This document shows, one piece after another, positions 21,341 to 32,829 of a DNA stretch of 64,000 bases. A model generated the notes under the pieces. It did not search any database and had not been told where the DNA came from. It was given only the letters and a program-made list of their open reading frames with translations. Numbering within the stretch: position 1 is the first letter of the stretch; the number at the start of each line of letters is the position of its first letter. Made by a program: the position numbers and the translations under genes. The DNA comes from Diplolepis rosae (lineage: Eukaryota > Arthropoda > Insecta > Hymenoptera > Diplolepididae): assembly GCA_030998225.1 (NCBI GenBank), contig JAPYXD010000680.1:15128001-15192000 (forward strand), given 5' to 3'.

Positions 21341-23595
21341 AAGATGAATAAATAAGGATTACAATTTTACACAGTCCGAGGTTGGTCATTTCTCCTCTTT
21401 CTAATGAAGAATTCCGTTCGGACGTAAAACCTTTTATATTTTAAACTTTGACTTTATTAAATTTACAGCACAAGAATGGAAACGTCTTTTTGGTACGAGA
21501 AACCTGCTAAGACTAAGAGAAAGTATTACATGAAAGATGACGACTATGCATTAGCCCTTACTCGTATATATCTTAAAAATAATTATCGCGATACAATAAT
21601 CAAGTTGAACTAAACACTTTTATACTTCCTTGAATACGTTCATCGATTCATTTTTGCCGCCAAAGAGTAATGTTATGGCGACACTTGAAACGTTAGAACG
21701 TGTCGTTCACGCTTCAACACGTGATCGTATCATTACGTCAATATTTATGAAATGTAAATCTCCAATACTTTTTATAACTATCAACCAAAAGGAAAAAAAG
21801 TTTCCGAGTTGTCATTAAAAATAGACACCACGCGACTCATAAAAAAACATTGAAAGAGGTAATCGAAGGGAAAGGTCACAAAGTTTTGAATATTTACAAC
21901 AATAAATCCGTATAAAAGATCTATTACCGATGTTCTTTGTTGACGCTTCAGAGCGAGATAAATATTGAAATATATGATTTAAAATATTTGCAATATACAA
22001 ATGTGCAAATAGAACCACCACACCAAAAGAGAGAAATTCCTCAATGCGCATGGCGCCAGAGATATGGACACACGAAAAAGTGTTGGACACGTCAGCAGAG
22101 ATGTTTTATCTAGCCATGGGAACAAATACAAATATGTCTTATGCACAATAAAAATGACTCCAAACATGCTAAAAATAGCTGTTTGGAACGCTAACGGCTT
22201 TGTTAATCATAGCCAAGAGTTGAACACCTTTATACTTGATCAGCATTTAGACCTTGTTCTTGTCTCAGACACACTTCACCAGAAAGTCCTACTTGAAAAT
22301 ACCCAGATTTACAGTCCATGATACAAAGCAACCCGACGGCACTGCTCATAGGACTGCAATCGTAATAAAAAACCTAATAAAACACTATGAGTTGCCTACA
22401 TTTCACAAAGACTACATCCAAGCAACAAATATAGTTGTTCAAGACTGGAGAATACCAATCACATTCTCAGCCATCTATTGTCCACCTAAACACACCGTGA
22501 AAAAAAGCAATTCTCGGAATTCTTCGACACACTTTGTACTCGCTTCATCGCTGTCAGGAATAAAAACCTCAACCACAAACAAAGGCGATCGCGACCGAAC
22601 GCCTCCAGAGGAAGGAAGCTCCTCAGAGCAATGGAGAGTAACAACTTGCAGCATCTCTTTACAAACCAACCAACACATGCTGGCCGTCGGGCAGGAGGGA
22701 AATCCCAGATGGCATTGACTTCTGTGATACGAAAGGTATAGTCTCAAATAAGTACTTGCAAATAGAATCAAGTCTCGACCTCTCGTCTGATCATACACCT
22801 ATCATAGTTTCTCTAGGTTCTCAATTAATAAACTCCTAGAAACCTGCAACACTAAATAACAAAAGAACTGAATGGAATATGTTCACTGAACTCCTAGAGC
22901 AAAAAATATCCACAAAATTACCTTTAAAATCTAACCAAGATATTGACGAAGCAGTGCAGTTTCTTACCTGTTCTAACCTAGAAGCGGCGTGGGACTCAAC
23001 CCTAGAAGAAAAGCAGACAGATATACCCGTCGGGAACCGAGCTTTAATAAAGAGGGCAATCACCAGTAAATGAAGACTCAGGAGAATATGGCAAGACACC
23101 AGAAGTCCAGCAGATAAAAATCGTCTTAACAAAACGACAAAAGAATTGAAGAAACTTCTAAATGATTTGAGGAATCAGACCTTTCAAAACTACCTGAAGT
23201 GTCTTTTCCCAGCAGAACTGATAGGTTATTCACTGTGGAAAGCTACCAAGCGAATGAAACAGCCTAAGCAACCTATTCCACAGATACGTAATAAAGATGG
23301 ATTACGGGCTAGAAGCGATCAAGAAAAGCTGAATTATTCAAAAATTATTTAGAGTGTGTTTCAACCGTACCCTGCAAAAAATCACAACAGATGAAGAAAG
23401 GAAAGTACATAAACTTTTAGAATCTCCTTACGAAATTTCATTCCCTATAAAACCTTCTCAAGTCAAAGAAGTAAAGAGCATAATTCATAAGAAGCTCAAA
23501 AATAGGATAGCTCCAGGTTCTGATCTCATTACTGGAACTGTTCTCAAGAAACTTTCGGATTGTGCCGTAAAACTCATAACCTACATACACGGTGA

Positions 23596-24050
23596 CCCAT
23601 TTTTATCTATAATCCCAAATATTTTCCAAAATACTTTATCTAAGAAAAAATTGTTCAAACAAAGGATGAACAGGACCGAGGGGGACATTTTACTGTACCA
23701 TCAATTTTGACCTTGAGATCAATTTTAAAGGTCAAATAGAGGTAAGACCCTTTTCTTAAATGAGAACCCCTATTCTTGACTGCGGATTTGAAAAGAGCGG
23801 GAAATTTTTACGTTAAAAATGACCTGTGGAAAAATGGTTTTTGTGACCTTGGAAAGGTAAAAAATTAAGGTTAAATGTCTGAGAAACGACCAGATGCCCT
23901 TTTTTTGAAGGTCAAGACGATTTTTCTTAGATTGAACTCTGTGCACAGATACATTTTTTTGTAGACTTCAGGCTGTGGATTGTTATCACAAAACCCTCCC
24001 CAAACACACCCAGACAGTAACAATTATTTCGGGTAAGATATAAAGACTGT
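23596..24050. other. non-jockey insertion or scrambled segment inside jockey RT
   Basis: The RT reading breaks off after KLITYI (about 23592) and resumes near RLRIIISEEKLIPNHQ (from about 24065). The 455 bp between contain no RT sequence I can read, and no clear inverted repeats. They do contain several AAGGTCAA/TTGACCTT words. An unidentified small insertion is likely. Confidence 0.45.
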
Positions 24051-24950
24051 GACTATGTACTTTTAAGACTGCGAATCATAATCTCAGAAGAAAAATTAAT
24101 TCCTAATCATCAATTTGGCTTCCGACAACAACACGCTACAGTATAACAGGTCTGCGAGGTCTGTCCGGAAAGTATCAGGCCTACCTCTATTTTTTAGTTC
24201 GGCGGATTTTGTGATTGCTAAAAAAGACTGAAAAACAAGATCAACGAATTTGCATCAAATTTTGTTTTAAACTCGGAAAAACGAGTTCGAAAACTATTCA
24301 GATGATGCAGAAGGCCTTTGGGAATGAGTGTATGAGCAAAACACGAATAAAAGAGTGGTATAATCGTTTCAAAGGAGGCCGCACTTCTGTTGATAGTGAT
24401 TCTCGTTCTGTCCGACTTTCGACGACAAAAGCATCGGATAATATTGAGCGGTTGCGACTTGCGATCGAACAAGATCGGCGTATGACTGTGCGGGAACTAG
24501 AAGAAGACCTTGGAATACCAAAAACTATAATTTGGGCAATTTTAACCTCAAATTTACAAATGTCACGCGTGTGTGCGAAGTTCATTCCGAAATTGCTCAT
24601 TGCAGAGCAAAAAAAGCTTCGCTTAGAAATCGCTCGGCACAACTTAGAAATGGTCAATAACGATGATACTGTGCTTAAAAAGGTTATTACTGGTGATTGA
24701 TCATGGGTTTATGGTTACGATCCTGAAACTAAACAACAATCTTCACAGTGGAAGCATCCTGACGAACCACGGCCGAAAAAAACACGTCAATGTCAGAGCA
24801 ATGTGAAGTCAATGTTGATTGTTTTATTCGATTATGAAGTGCACCACGAATATGCACCGACAGGTCAGACAATTAATAAAAAATATTACATTCAAATTTT
24901 GAAACGTTTGCGTCAAGCAGTGAGAAGAAAACGCCCGCATTTTTTATGGT

Positions 24951-27250
24951 CAATTGAGCACCTGGATTCTAAAACTCGCCGCGCTCTCGGAAACAGGTAA
25001 AAGTATTGTCCACTGGGTCAAAATGAAGGTTTGAAAAAAATGTTTTTTAATAAAAAAAATAAATATATATTCGAGTAGAGCATGTTCAGCCCCATATTTT
25101 TCCTAAGTGAAATTTTTTTATCGGTTCATTATTTTCTTCAATAAAAAATAAAAACACAAAATTTTTCCTTCGAGAAAAAGTGGTTTTTTAAACATTTAAC
25201 TCGTCATTTCTCAGCAAAAAATGTATGAAATGATTTGAGACTTCCAGGACTTATGTAAAATATACCACTGAAGCCGGTAAGATCCTTTAAATAAATAAAA
25301 TATGCAATTGTTTATAGATATTTAATAACAAATTGATGCGCACCGTATTTCGTGTTTTTCTAACTTCGCCGACAAAAAGTATCTGGGGAAGTTTAACCTA
25401 CAAAAAAGTTCCAGCGAGAAAGTTGTTCCCATATGTACAAAGAAATTTTTCTGAAAATTTGAGATTATTCGGATGAAAACTACAGGAGTTCTATGGATTA
25501 TTATTAAAAACTTCTCGGCAGCCGCATCTCGCCTCGGGCATCGAGCACGTGCCAAAGTGTAAGTTGCCGGTCGCATCTCCTTTTTTCAATGTTTCTATTT
25601 ACAGGATCGTTACCTAGCGTGTAATTTAACAAAACAGTAAAACCCGCTTCATAGCCAATTTCGAAAAAGAAAATCTTTTAAAAAAATCTTGGTCTCTCTT
25701 ATCCTTTGCTATGTTAACGATTAAAAATGGATCTGTTAGGATAGTGGTAGTGCTCCAGCTTTGTAATTATTCGAAGTTGCGTGCTTGATACTCGTTGACT
25801 GCATTATTTTTTTTTTTAATTTTATTTATTAAAATGTTTATTACTTCACTTTTCTGATAAAAGTTTTTAGAATTATGCAAATATAATACTTTTTAACACT
25901 AATTTTTTATTTTAAATTCGCTTTTTCGACTATTTTATTACCTTTTCGCAAAAAATCTTTTCTCCTACTAAAATTATTCATTCTGTTTTTGTAATATTTT
26001 GTAATATTTGTATATCAATAAATATTTTTAAAAATAAAACAAAAAATAAAATGCAGTCAGCGAGCATCGAGCACGCAACCTTCCACCTAAAAGGCTTTTT
26101 TTAATCGAACCTTGTAAGGGTTATTAATAATGTAACGTTGATTCAAAATTCAACAAGGATTATATATTTATTTCTCGTTTCTACAATAATTTTTCTTGCA
26201 TTGCTTACTTTCTAAACTGGAATCCGAACATTCCTCTTAGTACAGTTTCCCAGAATGTGATATGTACTCCTTTCCCTAGTAATTGAATATGTATTTATAA
26301 CAAACAGTTAAAAATAAAAACAATTCCAACAAGAGAAACGCTCATTTCGTTTTTGGCTTTTTTAATAATATTCTTTTTGTAAGAACTTTCATTTCTAGTT
26401 CTTTTTTTACCATAAAACTCTTTATCATTTTTATCACACATCGTAAATAATTTATAAATAAAACATCTAAAACAACCGGACAAATGATTGCAAAAATACT
26501 GCGAAACGAATACAATTTGTAGGAGCCGAAAAAAACATGAATCTTCAAAATAATGCTTTTATACTCTCTGCTTCTTTAAAAGTGTCCTTGAATGTATGTA
26601 AACAAAAACATCAAAACAAAAGAGATGCGACCGGCAACTTGCAGTTTGGCACGTGCTCGATGCCCGAGGCGAGATGCGGCTGCCGAGAAGTTTTTAATAA
26701 TAATCCATAGAACTCCTGTAGTTTTCATCCGAATAATCTCAAATTTTCAGAAAAATTTCTTTGTACATATGGGAACAACTTTCTCGCTGGAACTTTTTTG
26801 TAGGTTAAACTTCCCCAGATACTTTTTGTCGGCGAAGTTAGAAAAACACGAAATACGGTGCGCATCAATTTGTTATTAAATATCTATAAACAATTGCATA
26901 TTTTATTTATTTAAAGGATCTTACCGGCTTCAGTGGTATGTTTTACATAAGTCCTGGAAGTCTCAAATCATTTCATACATTTTTTGCTGAGAAATGACGA
27001 GTTAAATGTTTAAAAAACCACTTTTTCTCGAAGGAAAAATTTTGTGTTTTTATTTTTTATTGAAGAAAATAATGAACGGATAAAAAAATTTCACTTAGGA
27101 AAAATATGGGGCTGAACATGCTCTACTCGAATATACATTTATTTATTTTATTAAAAAACATTTTTTTCAAACCTTCATTTTGACCCAGTGGACAATACTT
27201 TTACCTGTTTCCGAGAGCGCGGCGAGTTTTAGAATCCAGGTGCTCAATTG
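24951..27250. mobile_element. 2.3-kb fold-back element with about 628-bp near-identical arms
   Basis: The left arm 24951-25579 begins CAATTGAGCACCTGG; the right arm 26622-27250 is its reverse complement. Over the stretches compared, the arms differ at only a few bases. Each arm encodes the same unassigned 84-residue frame in mirror image with about two differences, which I treat as a by-product. The 1042-bp spacer is very AT-rich and holds a smaller inverted repeat (25774-26082). No transposase. It interrupts the mariner transposase just before the second catalytic motif. CAATTG is palindromic, so the target duplication cannot be read unambiguously. Confidence 0.9.
25774..26082. repeat. inverted repeat inside fold-back spacer, possible decayed tRNA-derived or MITE sequence
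   Basis: TTGCGTGCTTGATACTCGTT (25778-25797) pairs with the segment 26051-26082 (GCGAGCATCGAGCACGCAA), bracketing a T-rich/A-rich interior. Just upstream, GATAGTGGTAGTGCTCC (25740-25756) resembles a tRNA A-box region, but no intact B box follows. The tRNA-derived reading is weak; the inverted repeat is clear. Confidence 0.5.
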
Positions 27251-28747
27251 TTGACTGGCTTCTTCACCACGATAACGCGCCAGCGCATTCATTGAATCTT
27301 GTGCAGCAGTTTCTGAGTAAACACAGTATCGCATTGCTTCAACAACCTCCGTACAGTTCCGACGTAGCCCCCTGTGACTTTTGGCTGTTTCCAAAACTCA
27401 AGAAACCACTCAAAAGACAGCGATTCGATGACAAAACGACGCTTAAAAATAATGCGACGAGCGTACTCCAGGCCATCCCTAAAAGTGAGTTCCAGGACTG
27501 TTTCGAGAAGTGGGAAAATCGCTGGAACCATCTTATTTAATCAAGTGGGGATTACTTTGAAGGATGCCACTCGCCTGGTGATGAAGAATAACGCCAGCGC
27601 GGAGATATAAAGGTAGGCCCGATACTTTCCGGACAGATCTCGTACAATCAGGACTTGAAGGGAAAGTACTGCTCAGCAGCTTTTCTGGATATTACTCAAG
27701 CCTTTTACAAAGTATGGCACAATCAAGTACCACATAAAATGAAACAAAAACTTCCATATAACTTCTTTGCAGTTTTAAAATCTTACTTGACAGAAAGATA
27801 CTTTCAAGTTAAATTTCAACAAGAACAAGCGTCACACTGAGAGAACTTGAATCTAACACTTTTGCAGACGGCGCAGCCGTGTTGGTATAGTCTGTCACAC
27901 AGACCCAGCAGTAGCGTCAAAAAAAACTACAAACTCATCCACATCTGATTGGAAGTTGGTTGAAAAAATAGAGGGTCAAGGTCAACGAATTCAAGTCCAC
28001 ATGTCACCTTATAATGCGTAGGAGCAATTTCCCTCCAGTATCACTAAATAATCACCTCAATGCCTCAATCTAATGAAGCCAAATACCTTGGACATCATCT
28101 TCGCAGACGACTCACCTGGAGGAAACACATCCGAACTAAACGCAAACAACTTGGACTGAAATTCAGTAAGCTATACTGGCTTCTGAGTAGGAATTACCAA
28201 CCATTCCTCGCGAATAAATTGCTTTTGTATTAATGTATTTCGAAACTCATCTAGACCTACGGCTTACAACTTTAGGGATCAGCCAGTATCTTAAACATCG
28301 GAATCATTCAACAGTTCCAAATAAAAACTTTAAGAATTATTGTTCAAGCTCCTTGGTATGTGCCAAACGAAGTGATACACCGTGATCTAAATATAAAACT
28401 AGTGAAAGACAGAATAAAATAAACCAGTGGAAAATATCAAGAGAGACTAAGAACACATCTCTAACCTTTGGATCTTCCAAATAAATTTGAATGATGAAAT
28501 TATTAACTTATCTTATTTATATTCTGACACTTATATATCTGTATAATTAAACTTTCAGTTTCAATGGGCGATTCTGCAAATCATGTTAATCAAGTCACCT
28601 GATTTACTCATTATTCCTTCGAATAGATTGAAAATTATATTAGAGCTAAATAAAAAATTTAAGTTCAGAATTCGGCTGATTTTAAGGTATTACTGAAACT
28701 AGATCATTAGAAAAGGACGGACTTATGCACTTATGAATTTATATTTG

Positions 28748-29168
28748 TGACCTGCCACGAGAAAAGGGACCTAATGCGGCAAAGCCGAATTTTACAAGAG
28801 AGCCGAGTGAAAGGTAGCTGAAATCATGCACCTCAGGTAGAATCGGGCGATCCTGAAAATGACCCCCTCTACTTACCACTACAAAGAAAAGCCGAATCTG
28901 ACCGAAGAGAATGAGATCTGCGTACGCACATGGACACGATCAAGCATGAGGTGTGAGTAAGTGGAGGGGCAGGTTTTTCTCTGCTCGCCGAGAGCAGTGA
29001 TACATCCGGTTTCGACCGAACTTTACAATGATTTTTCGATAACAATGAATCTTCAAAAATTTTTTTAAAAACCACCATTCGATAGAGGAAAAAACGATTT
29101 TTCTATGAGTATCAAAAACAGAAAATCGATTTTTTCCGCATTAGGTCCCTTTTCTCGTGGCAGGTCAC
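28748..29168. mobile_element. 421-bp MITE with TGTGACCTGCCACGAGAAAA ends
   Basis: The ends are exact reverse complements for about 34 bases (through GGGACCTAATGCGG). The interior is less AT-rich and has no convincing gene; the minus-strand ORF at 28869-29078 has no known domain. A related half-end, TGTGACCGTCCATTGTAAAA, lies at 36538-36605 and includes CTGAATTTTACAGG in the same relative place. The target duplication is uncertain because the flanks are both TTTATA-like. Confidence 0.8.
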
Positions 29169-29204
29169 ATTTATAAATGTTGTTTACTGTAATGTGACCT
29201 GAAA

Positions 29205-29405
29205 ATGTCGCAAAGATCATCTTGATATCTGTTACAGTTTTTGAGAAAATTAAAGTAAACCAATTCCTATGACTTTTTTTATAACCGCGAAACTATGACC
29301 AATCTGGAGAAGGTACCCTTTTCATATCCCGTTTTAAAATCTCCGTAGTAACATATCCAAACAAGGACCAAGGGCTTTTTGCTACAGAATCTTTCCGGTA
29401 TCCTT
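29205..29405 (-). repeat. interspersed repeat, unsplit copy (partner of 18560-19145)
   Basis: The reverse complement matches both halves of the copy at 18560-19145 without the 350-bp interruption, including GGTTATAAAAAAAGTCATAGG and GTAACAGATATCAAGATGAT-like stretches. Unknown class, non-coding. Confidence 0.6.
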
Positions 29406-29409
29406 TCCT

Positions 29410-30885
29410 TATAATGACTGGAATAAGAGAAAAATTAATTTCTCTGATTGGAAAAAAATGTTAATCCAAAATAATAATTTAAAAATCCAAAGGAAAAAAT
29501 ATTTGTGGTAGGTGATTCTATTGTAATAACGGATATAAAATTGTTATTGTTATTGTTATTACTGCATATTAATTATAAATATAAATACAAAAAGGTATCT
29601 TAAAGTTCATAACCACAATTTAAAAATGAATGTAATTGGTGTGACTCTTACTTTTTAAATATCTTTTTTACTTATTTGAAAAATCAACTTTTAGCAGAAT
29701 ATTTTAAATAAATTTTTAACATTTAAAAAAATGATTTGAATATACGGATAATTATTAATTGAAGGGTATCAAGGCAAAAGTCCCAAAGTACCAAAAAAAA
29801 AAATTTCACAGGAGAGAAAAAAAACTGCTTAACTTTTGCACATTTGATTTAGTTCGAAAAGCAAAGGAAAGTCATTCTAGTGCTTTCGAAAAATGCGTTC
29901 TACGTGCAATTGAAAAAAGTTAAATTTCGAACTTACATGCATTACAATATGTAGTTTGATGATTGTAGAAGTATAATAAAGAGAAATAATTAACTATTGC
30001 TGTAAATTTTCTTGAAAAGATATGATTTTTTAACATCAGTGAAAGGTTATTTTACATTAATTTATCATACAATCCTGAATTCATCATTACATCTTCTTTT
30101 CAAACAGAATTTAAAATATTAAATTAGTGAAAAGAAAAATAAAAAAATTATTATTTCTTCTTGGGTACTCATATTGTTTTTATAATAATCGCTTAAAACT
30201 TAACTGCTACAAATCGATGGAGCACAAAAAATACACAACTGAAGTTAGTAACATTCTTCAATTTTTATTTGTTGTCTCTAAGTTATTTCTCAACAAGATT
30301 GTTCAGAATCAATAAAATTAAGAAAAGTAAGTGTTTGTCAATGTTTATTTCCTGTACTAAAAGTGAGTTAAAAATCAAATAGTAGCCTGGAAAATAAAGC
30401 TGATATATAAAATAGCTCCTTGGATTCTTCATCATTCTAACTGTATCAGCATTTCGAAACGTATCTCTCTTAATTCTGTCTTTTTACCCGATCGTGAAAT
30501 AATCCACGGTGGTAGAATCAGAAGTTAAGAATTTACGAAGATAGCTTTACGTGCCTTTGACATTTCTACATTCACAATTTATAGCTCAGTGTACCCTTTA
30601 AATCTTTTAGTTACTTCAATAAAAACACAAATAAAAAGAATGTTACTTACGATTATTTAAATATCAAGCTCTTGTCCTAAGAATTTTTATTAATGTTTAC
30701 GTAGGAAGTATTTATTGCAGATTTCCATTATTTCAAATAGATAAAACGTAAAATCGTTTTACTGAAATAGCCAAGTCAAATTTTGTTTTTAAAACTTTAA
30801 TAATGAAATCTTGTTTTTTTCATATGAAATAAAATCTTTTTCAAATTATCCTTGAGTTAGAAGACAAGAAACATCTGTCACCATC
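29410..30885. other. AT-rich stretch with a TTATTG microsatellite; no gene
   Basis: An imperfect (TTATTG) tract lies at about 29545-29572. The ORF at 30127-30315 is low in complexity and has no recognisable domain. No structured repeats were seen. Confidence 0.35.
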
Positions 30886-30889
30886 GTAA

Positions 30890-31084
30890 TCTGCCATCGA
30901 TCCTGACGAATGGCGATTCTTCCTTGGGCTCGCTTCCAGAAAGAACATTACCTCTGGCATCGATATATTCCCTTATCGTGAACGCGCCTTAATGCTGGTT
31001 GCCAAAGTTCAAAATTGCTTAGAGCCATCCGGCAAAGTGCTTTTAACGAATGGGAAAAAATCTTTCAGTACAATTGTCTACTAA
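30890..31084 (+). CDS. unassigned 65-codon open frame, possible gene fragment
   Basis: Open from just after a TAA (30887-30889) to the TAA at 31082-31084, with no methionine near its start. The composition is more protein-like and less AT-driven than nearby frames: DPDEWRFFLGLASRKN, then DIFPYRERALMLVAKVQNCL and SGKVLLTNGKKSF. I do not recognise it. It could be an exon remnant, a fragment of an unidentified element, or chance. Confidence 0.25.
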   Translation, partial: SAIDPDEWRFFLGLASRKNITSGIDIFPYRERALMLVAKVQNCLEPSGKVLLTNGKKSFSTIVY

Positions 31085-32520
31085 CGATTTTAAAAATTTT
31101 TTTATTCACATCAGAAGACTTGATAACAAATTGGTAATTGCATTTTTCAGAATCGCAATTTCATAACCTTCAAAATTAGTCTGCCAATCAAGACAAACTT
31201 TTTTAATTTCAATCAGAAGTTTCTTTTACTAATTTCAATCAGCACTCAAATTATAAATGCAAATAAATTGGTTTAAACTGATATCTCAGCTAATGTGACT
31301 AAAACAAACTGATTTTTTATGTAGATTTATTTAACTGATTGAGGTGAGTAAAAAAATGACTAGAATTAAAAGAGAACACTCAACTTATTTGAGTTTATCA
31401 ATTAAAATAGGCTTCACTAGTAAGGTTAGTCAAAGTAGATTTTATCAGTCTACCAGTTAAATTGAGTCAGCCGAAAAATTCGACATTCAAACATTGAATG
31501 CATTGAGATTCATTAGGTCAATCACTTGATTAGTTGACAAAGGCATTTTTGTGTAAAGCAGTCAACTCAGCCAGTCGAACAATTGAATCAATTATTAATT
31601 CGTATCCGTCTAGTTAGTTAATCACTCAATTACACAGAGTAAAATAGAATTGGGCGTTTTTTAAAAGTTTAGTAAATTCCTGACAAATTTCCTATGGAAC
31701 AGATAATTCAGATTAAAAACAGATTCAATAATGTTATCAATGAAAATATGTTGTAGTTTTCTTGAATTTATATAACAATGTTGTGTTCATGAAATTTTTA
31801 ATGCAACTGTTGGAGTCCTGTATTACGTAAAACATAAAATAGGAGTGAGTTAAAGTGAAAAAACCAATTGACGAATAATTATTTACCTCGACAACTATGA
31901 AATTTTTACACCTCAAAAATATAACATCTAAGTAGTTCAAAATTGTCTTTTTGGAAAGGATATTAATGAAACTTTCGTCTTTCCATATATCAAATTTTAT
32001 TCCAAAATATGAACTTCATCATGAGAGAATAAATCAAAGTTAAAGGTAAAAAAAGACCATTCCTCCAGTCACAGAAACCAATTGCACGATCTTTTGGAAC
32101 CATTTTTTAAGTTCACTATGTCGAAACTTGTGACATATTGCTAATTTTCCCTTTTTTTTAATAAAATTTTCAAAGAAGTTATTATAATGATTATCATATT
32201 AAATAACTATTATATTTATTGTAGCAATTAGCTTTTCCATATATAATCTAACAGCAAAAATATGTTAACCTTGCCACTACACATTTTAACACTTTTTGAG
32301 CTAACTTTTTGCGATTTTTAATTAGAAGTTTTTAGTTAGAAGTTTTTTTTAGAAATTTTGATTTATTTCGCGTACTACGTTAATATTTAAATGAAACTGG
32401 GGGCCTCGAAAAATGTACTACTTATGGAACGAGAATGTCAGAGAAGTCATATGGGTAAAAAAAGAAAATGGCTTTTTTAACGCAGATTCTTGGGAATCGT
32501 AATCAAACGTCTTTAATCGT
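31085..32520. other. AT-rich stretch rich in AACTGATT/TTAGTCA words; no gene
   Basis: Between 31180 and 31640 short words such as AACTGATT, ATCAGTC and GTCAACTCAG recur in both orientations, reminiscent of the MITE at 3615-3834, but no clean terminal repeats could be drawn. The rest has no visible feature. Confidence 0.35.
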
Positions 32521-32526
32521 AAAAAA

Positions 32527-32826
32527 TAGTATATTATGCAACTAGGGAGAAAAACATTTAATTTTCCGAATGTGAAGTTTTATGCCCGAGTGAAGCGACG
32601 GCAATAATCACACGAGTAAAATAAATGTTTTTCCCGTGTTGCATACCATTTATTTTCCATTTGGGGGTCAAATATTACATTTTTCTACTAGCGGGTCAAA
32701 AAGTGCATCCCCCCACCCCCAAAATGGAAAATAAATGGTATACAAAACGGGAAAAACATTTATTTTACTCGTGTGATTGTTGCCCTCGCTTTGCTTGGGC
32801 ATCAAACTTTGCACTCGCAAAATAAA
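32527..32826. repeat. palindromic repeat (GCCCGAG...AAGCGA family), copy 1
   Basis: 32581-32665 (with CACGAGTAAAATAAATG, TTTCCCGTGTTGCATACC and TTTATTTTCC) pairs with 32720-32800 in reverse complement, around a centre with CTACTAGCGGGTCAAAAAGT. The 5' part also matches a second copy at 35563-35770 in direct orientation. Such sequences carrying GAGTGTGAAG and GTAAAATAAATGTTTTT look like a non-coding interspersed element. Confidence 0.65.
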
Positions 32827-32829
32827 CTT

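Larger units (their letters stand above)
19994..21443 (+). mobile_element. Penelope-like element with inverted terminal repeats and 13-bp target duplication
   Basis: The arms 19994-20352 and 21046-21404 are near-perfect reverse complements of about 350 bp. Each contains GAGGATGACATTTAGTCATCGA-type sequence at a hammerhead-like core. The only coding region is the GIY-YIG endonuclease (20384-20737); the reverse transcriptase is gone. The 13-mer AACTTTGACTTTA occurs directly repeated at 19981-19993 and 21444-21456, which I read as the target-site duplication. Inverted as well as direct terminal repeats are known for PLEs. It is inserted within the composite interruption of jockey ORF1. Confidence 0.85.
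19936..21789. other. composite insertion in jockey ORF1
   Basis: Jockey ORF1 breaks off after SEKNASFH and resumes at KSFRVVIKN. In between are a Penelope-like element (19994-21443, own entry) and flanking non-jockey sequence (about 19936-19980 and 21457-21789). The flank includes an unassigned ORF piece (MATLETLERVVHASTRDR, about 21670-21740). That flank probably belongs to an older insertion into which the PLE jumped. I cannot name it. Confidence 0.55.
24155..27642 (+). mobile_element. mariner-like element, family 1, copy 3 (split by a 2.3-kb fold-back element)
   Basis: The inverted repeat CGAGGTCTGTCCGGAAAGTA at 24155 pairs with CTTTCCGGACAGATCTCG ending 27642. The right flank is TA (27643-27644). 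The left flank is TG (24153-24154), one change from TA. Transposase from about 24224: helix-turn-helix (KEWYNRFKGGRTSVDSDSRS), SRVCAKFIPKLL, and the first catalytic Asp in VITGD (24695), followed immediately by a TGA in place of Glu. It then reads YAPTGQTINKKYY and RRKRPHF up to 24950. After the insert comes HHDNAPAHS (Asp codon at 27271) and APCDFWLFPKL (Asp codon at 27376): 34 residues between, the DD34D mariner spacing. It is inserted in the jockey RT gene. Without the insert it would be about 1.2 kb, close to full length. Confidence 0.93.
19329..28490 (+). pseudogene. jockey-clade non-LTR retrotransposon, decayed, split by nested insertions
   Basis: 5' region around 19329-19368 (TCAGTTCAGTTCGCAGAG), then ORF1 (gag-like) from ATG 19369: KPPPIFIPDV, SFKFIGRSQIKLNAKTSK and DYTAIIKTLSEKNASFH to 19935. 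ORF1 resumes at about 21790 (KSFRVVIKNRHH, KGHKVLNIYNN) and ends with a decayed zinc-knuckle region (QRYGHTKKCW). ORF2 starts at about 22154 with an APE endonuclease (LKIAVWNANGF; SSDHTPIIVSL near 22790). It continues with RT pieces (KNRIAPGSDLITGTVLKKL at 23490-23560; HQFGFRQQHAT near 24110-24135; AAFLDITQAF near 27680), the FADD motif as FADG (27861), and the jockey C-terminus (EAKYLGHHLRRRLTWRKHI; APWYVPNEVIHRDL; to about 28490). Many stops. It moves by target-primed reverse transcription when intact. Insertions occupy about 19936-21789, 23596-24050 and 24155-27642. Confidence 0.88.

Noticed and set aside
22475..23132. Minus-strand ORFs over the jockey endonuclease region
   Set aside because: The plus strand carries the collinear jockey domains; the minus ORFs have no domain.
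25738..25806. tRNA gene or tRNA-derived SINE head
   Set aside because: Only an A-box-like stretch is visible; no intact B box, no cloverleaf, no acceptor pairing.
25322..26879. Identical 84-residue ORFs in both arms of the fold-back element (25322-25576 minus, 26592-26879 plus)
   Set aside because: They are one sequence present twice because the arms are inverted copies; no domain, and arm identity extends equally over non-coding parts.
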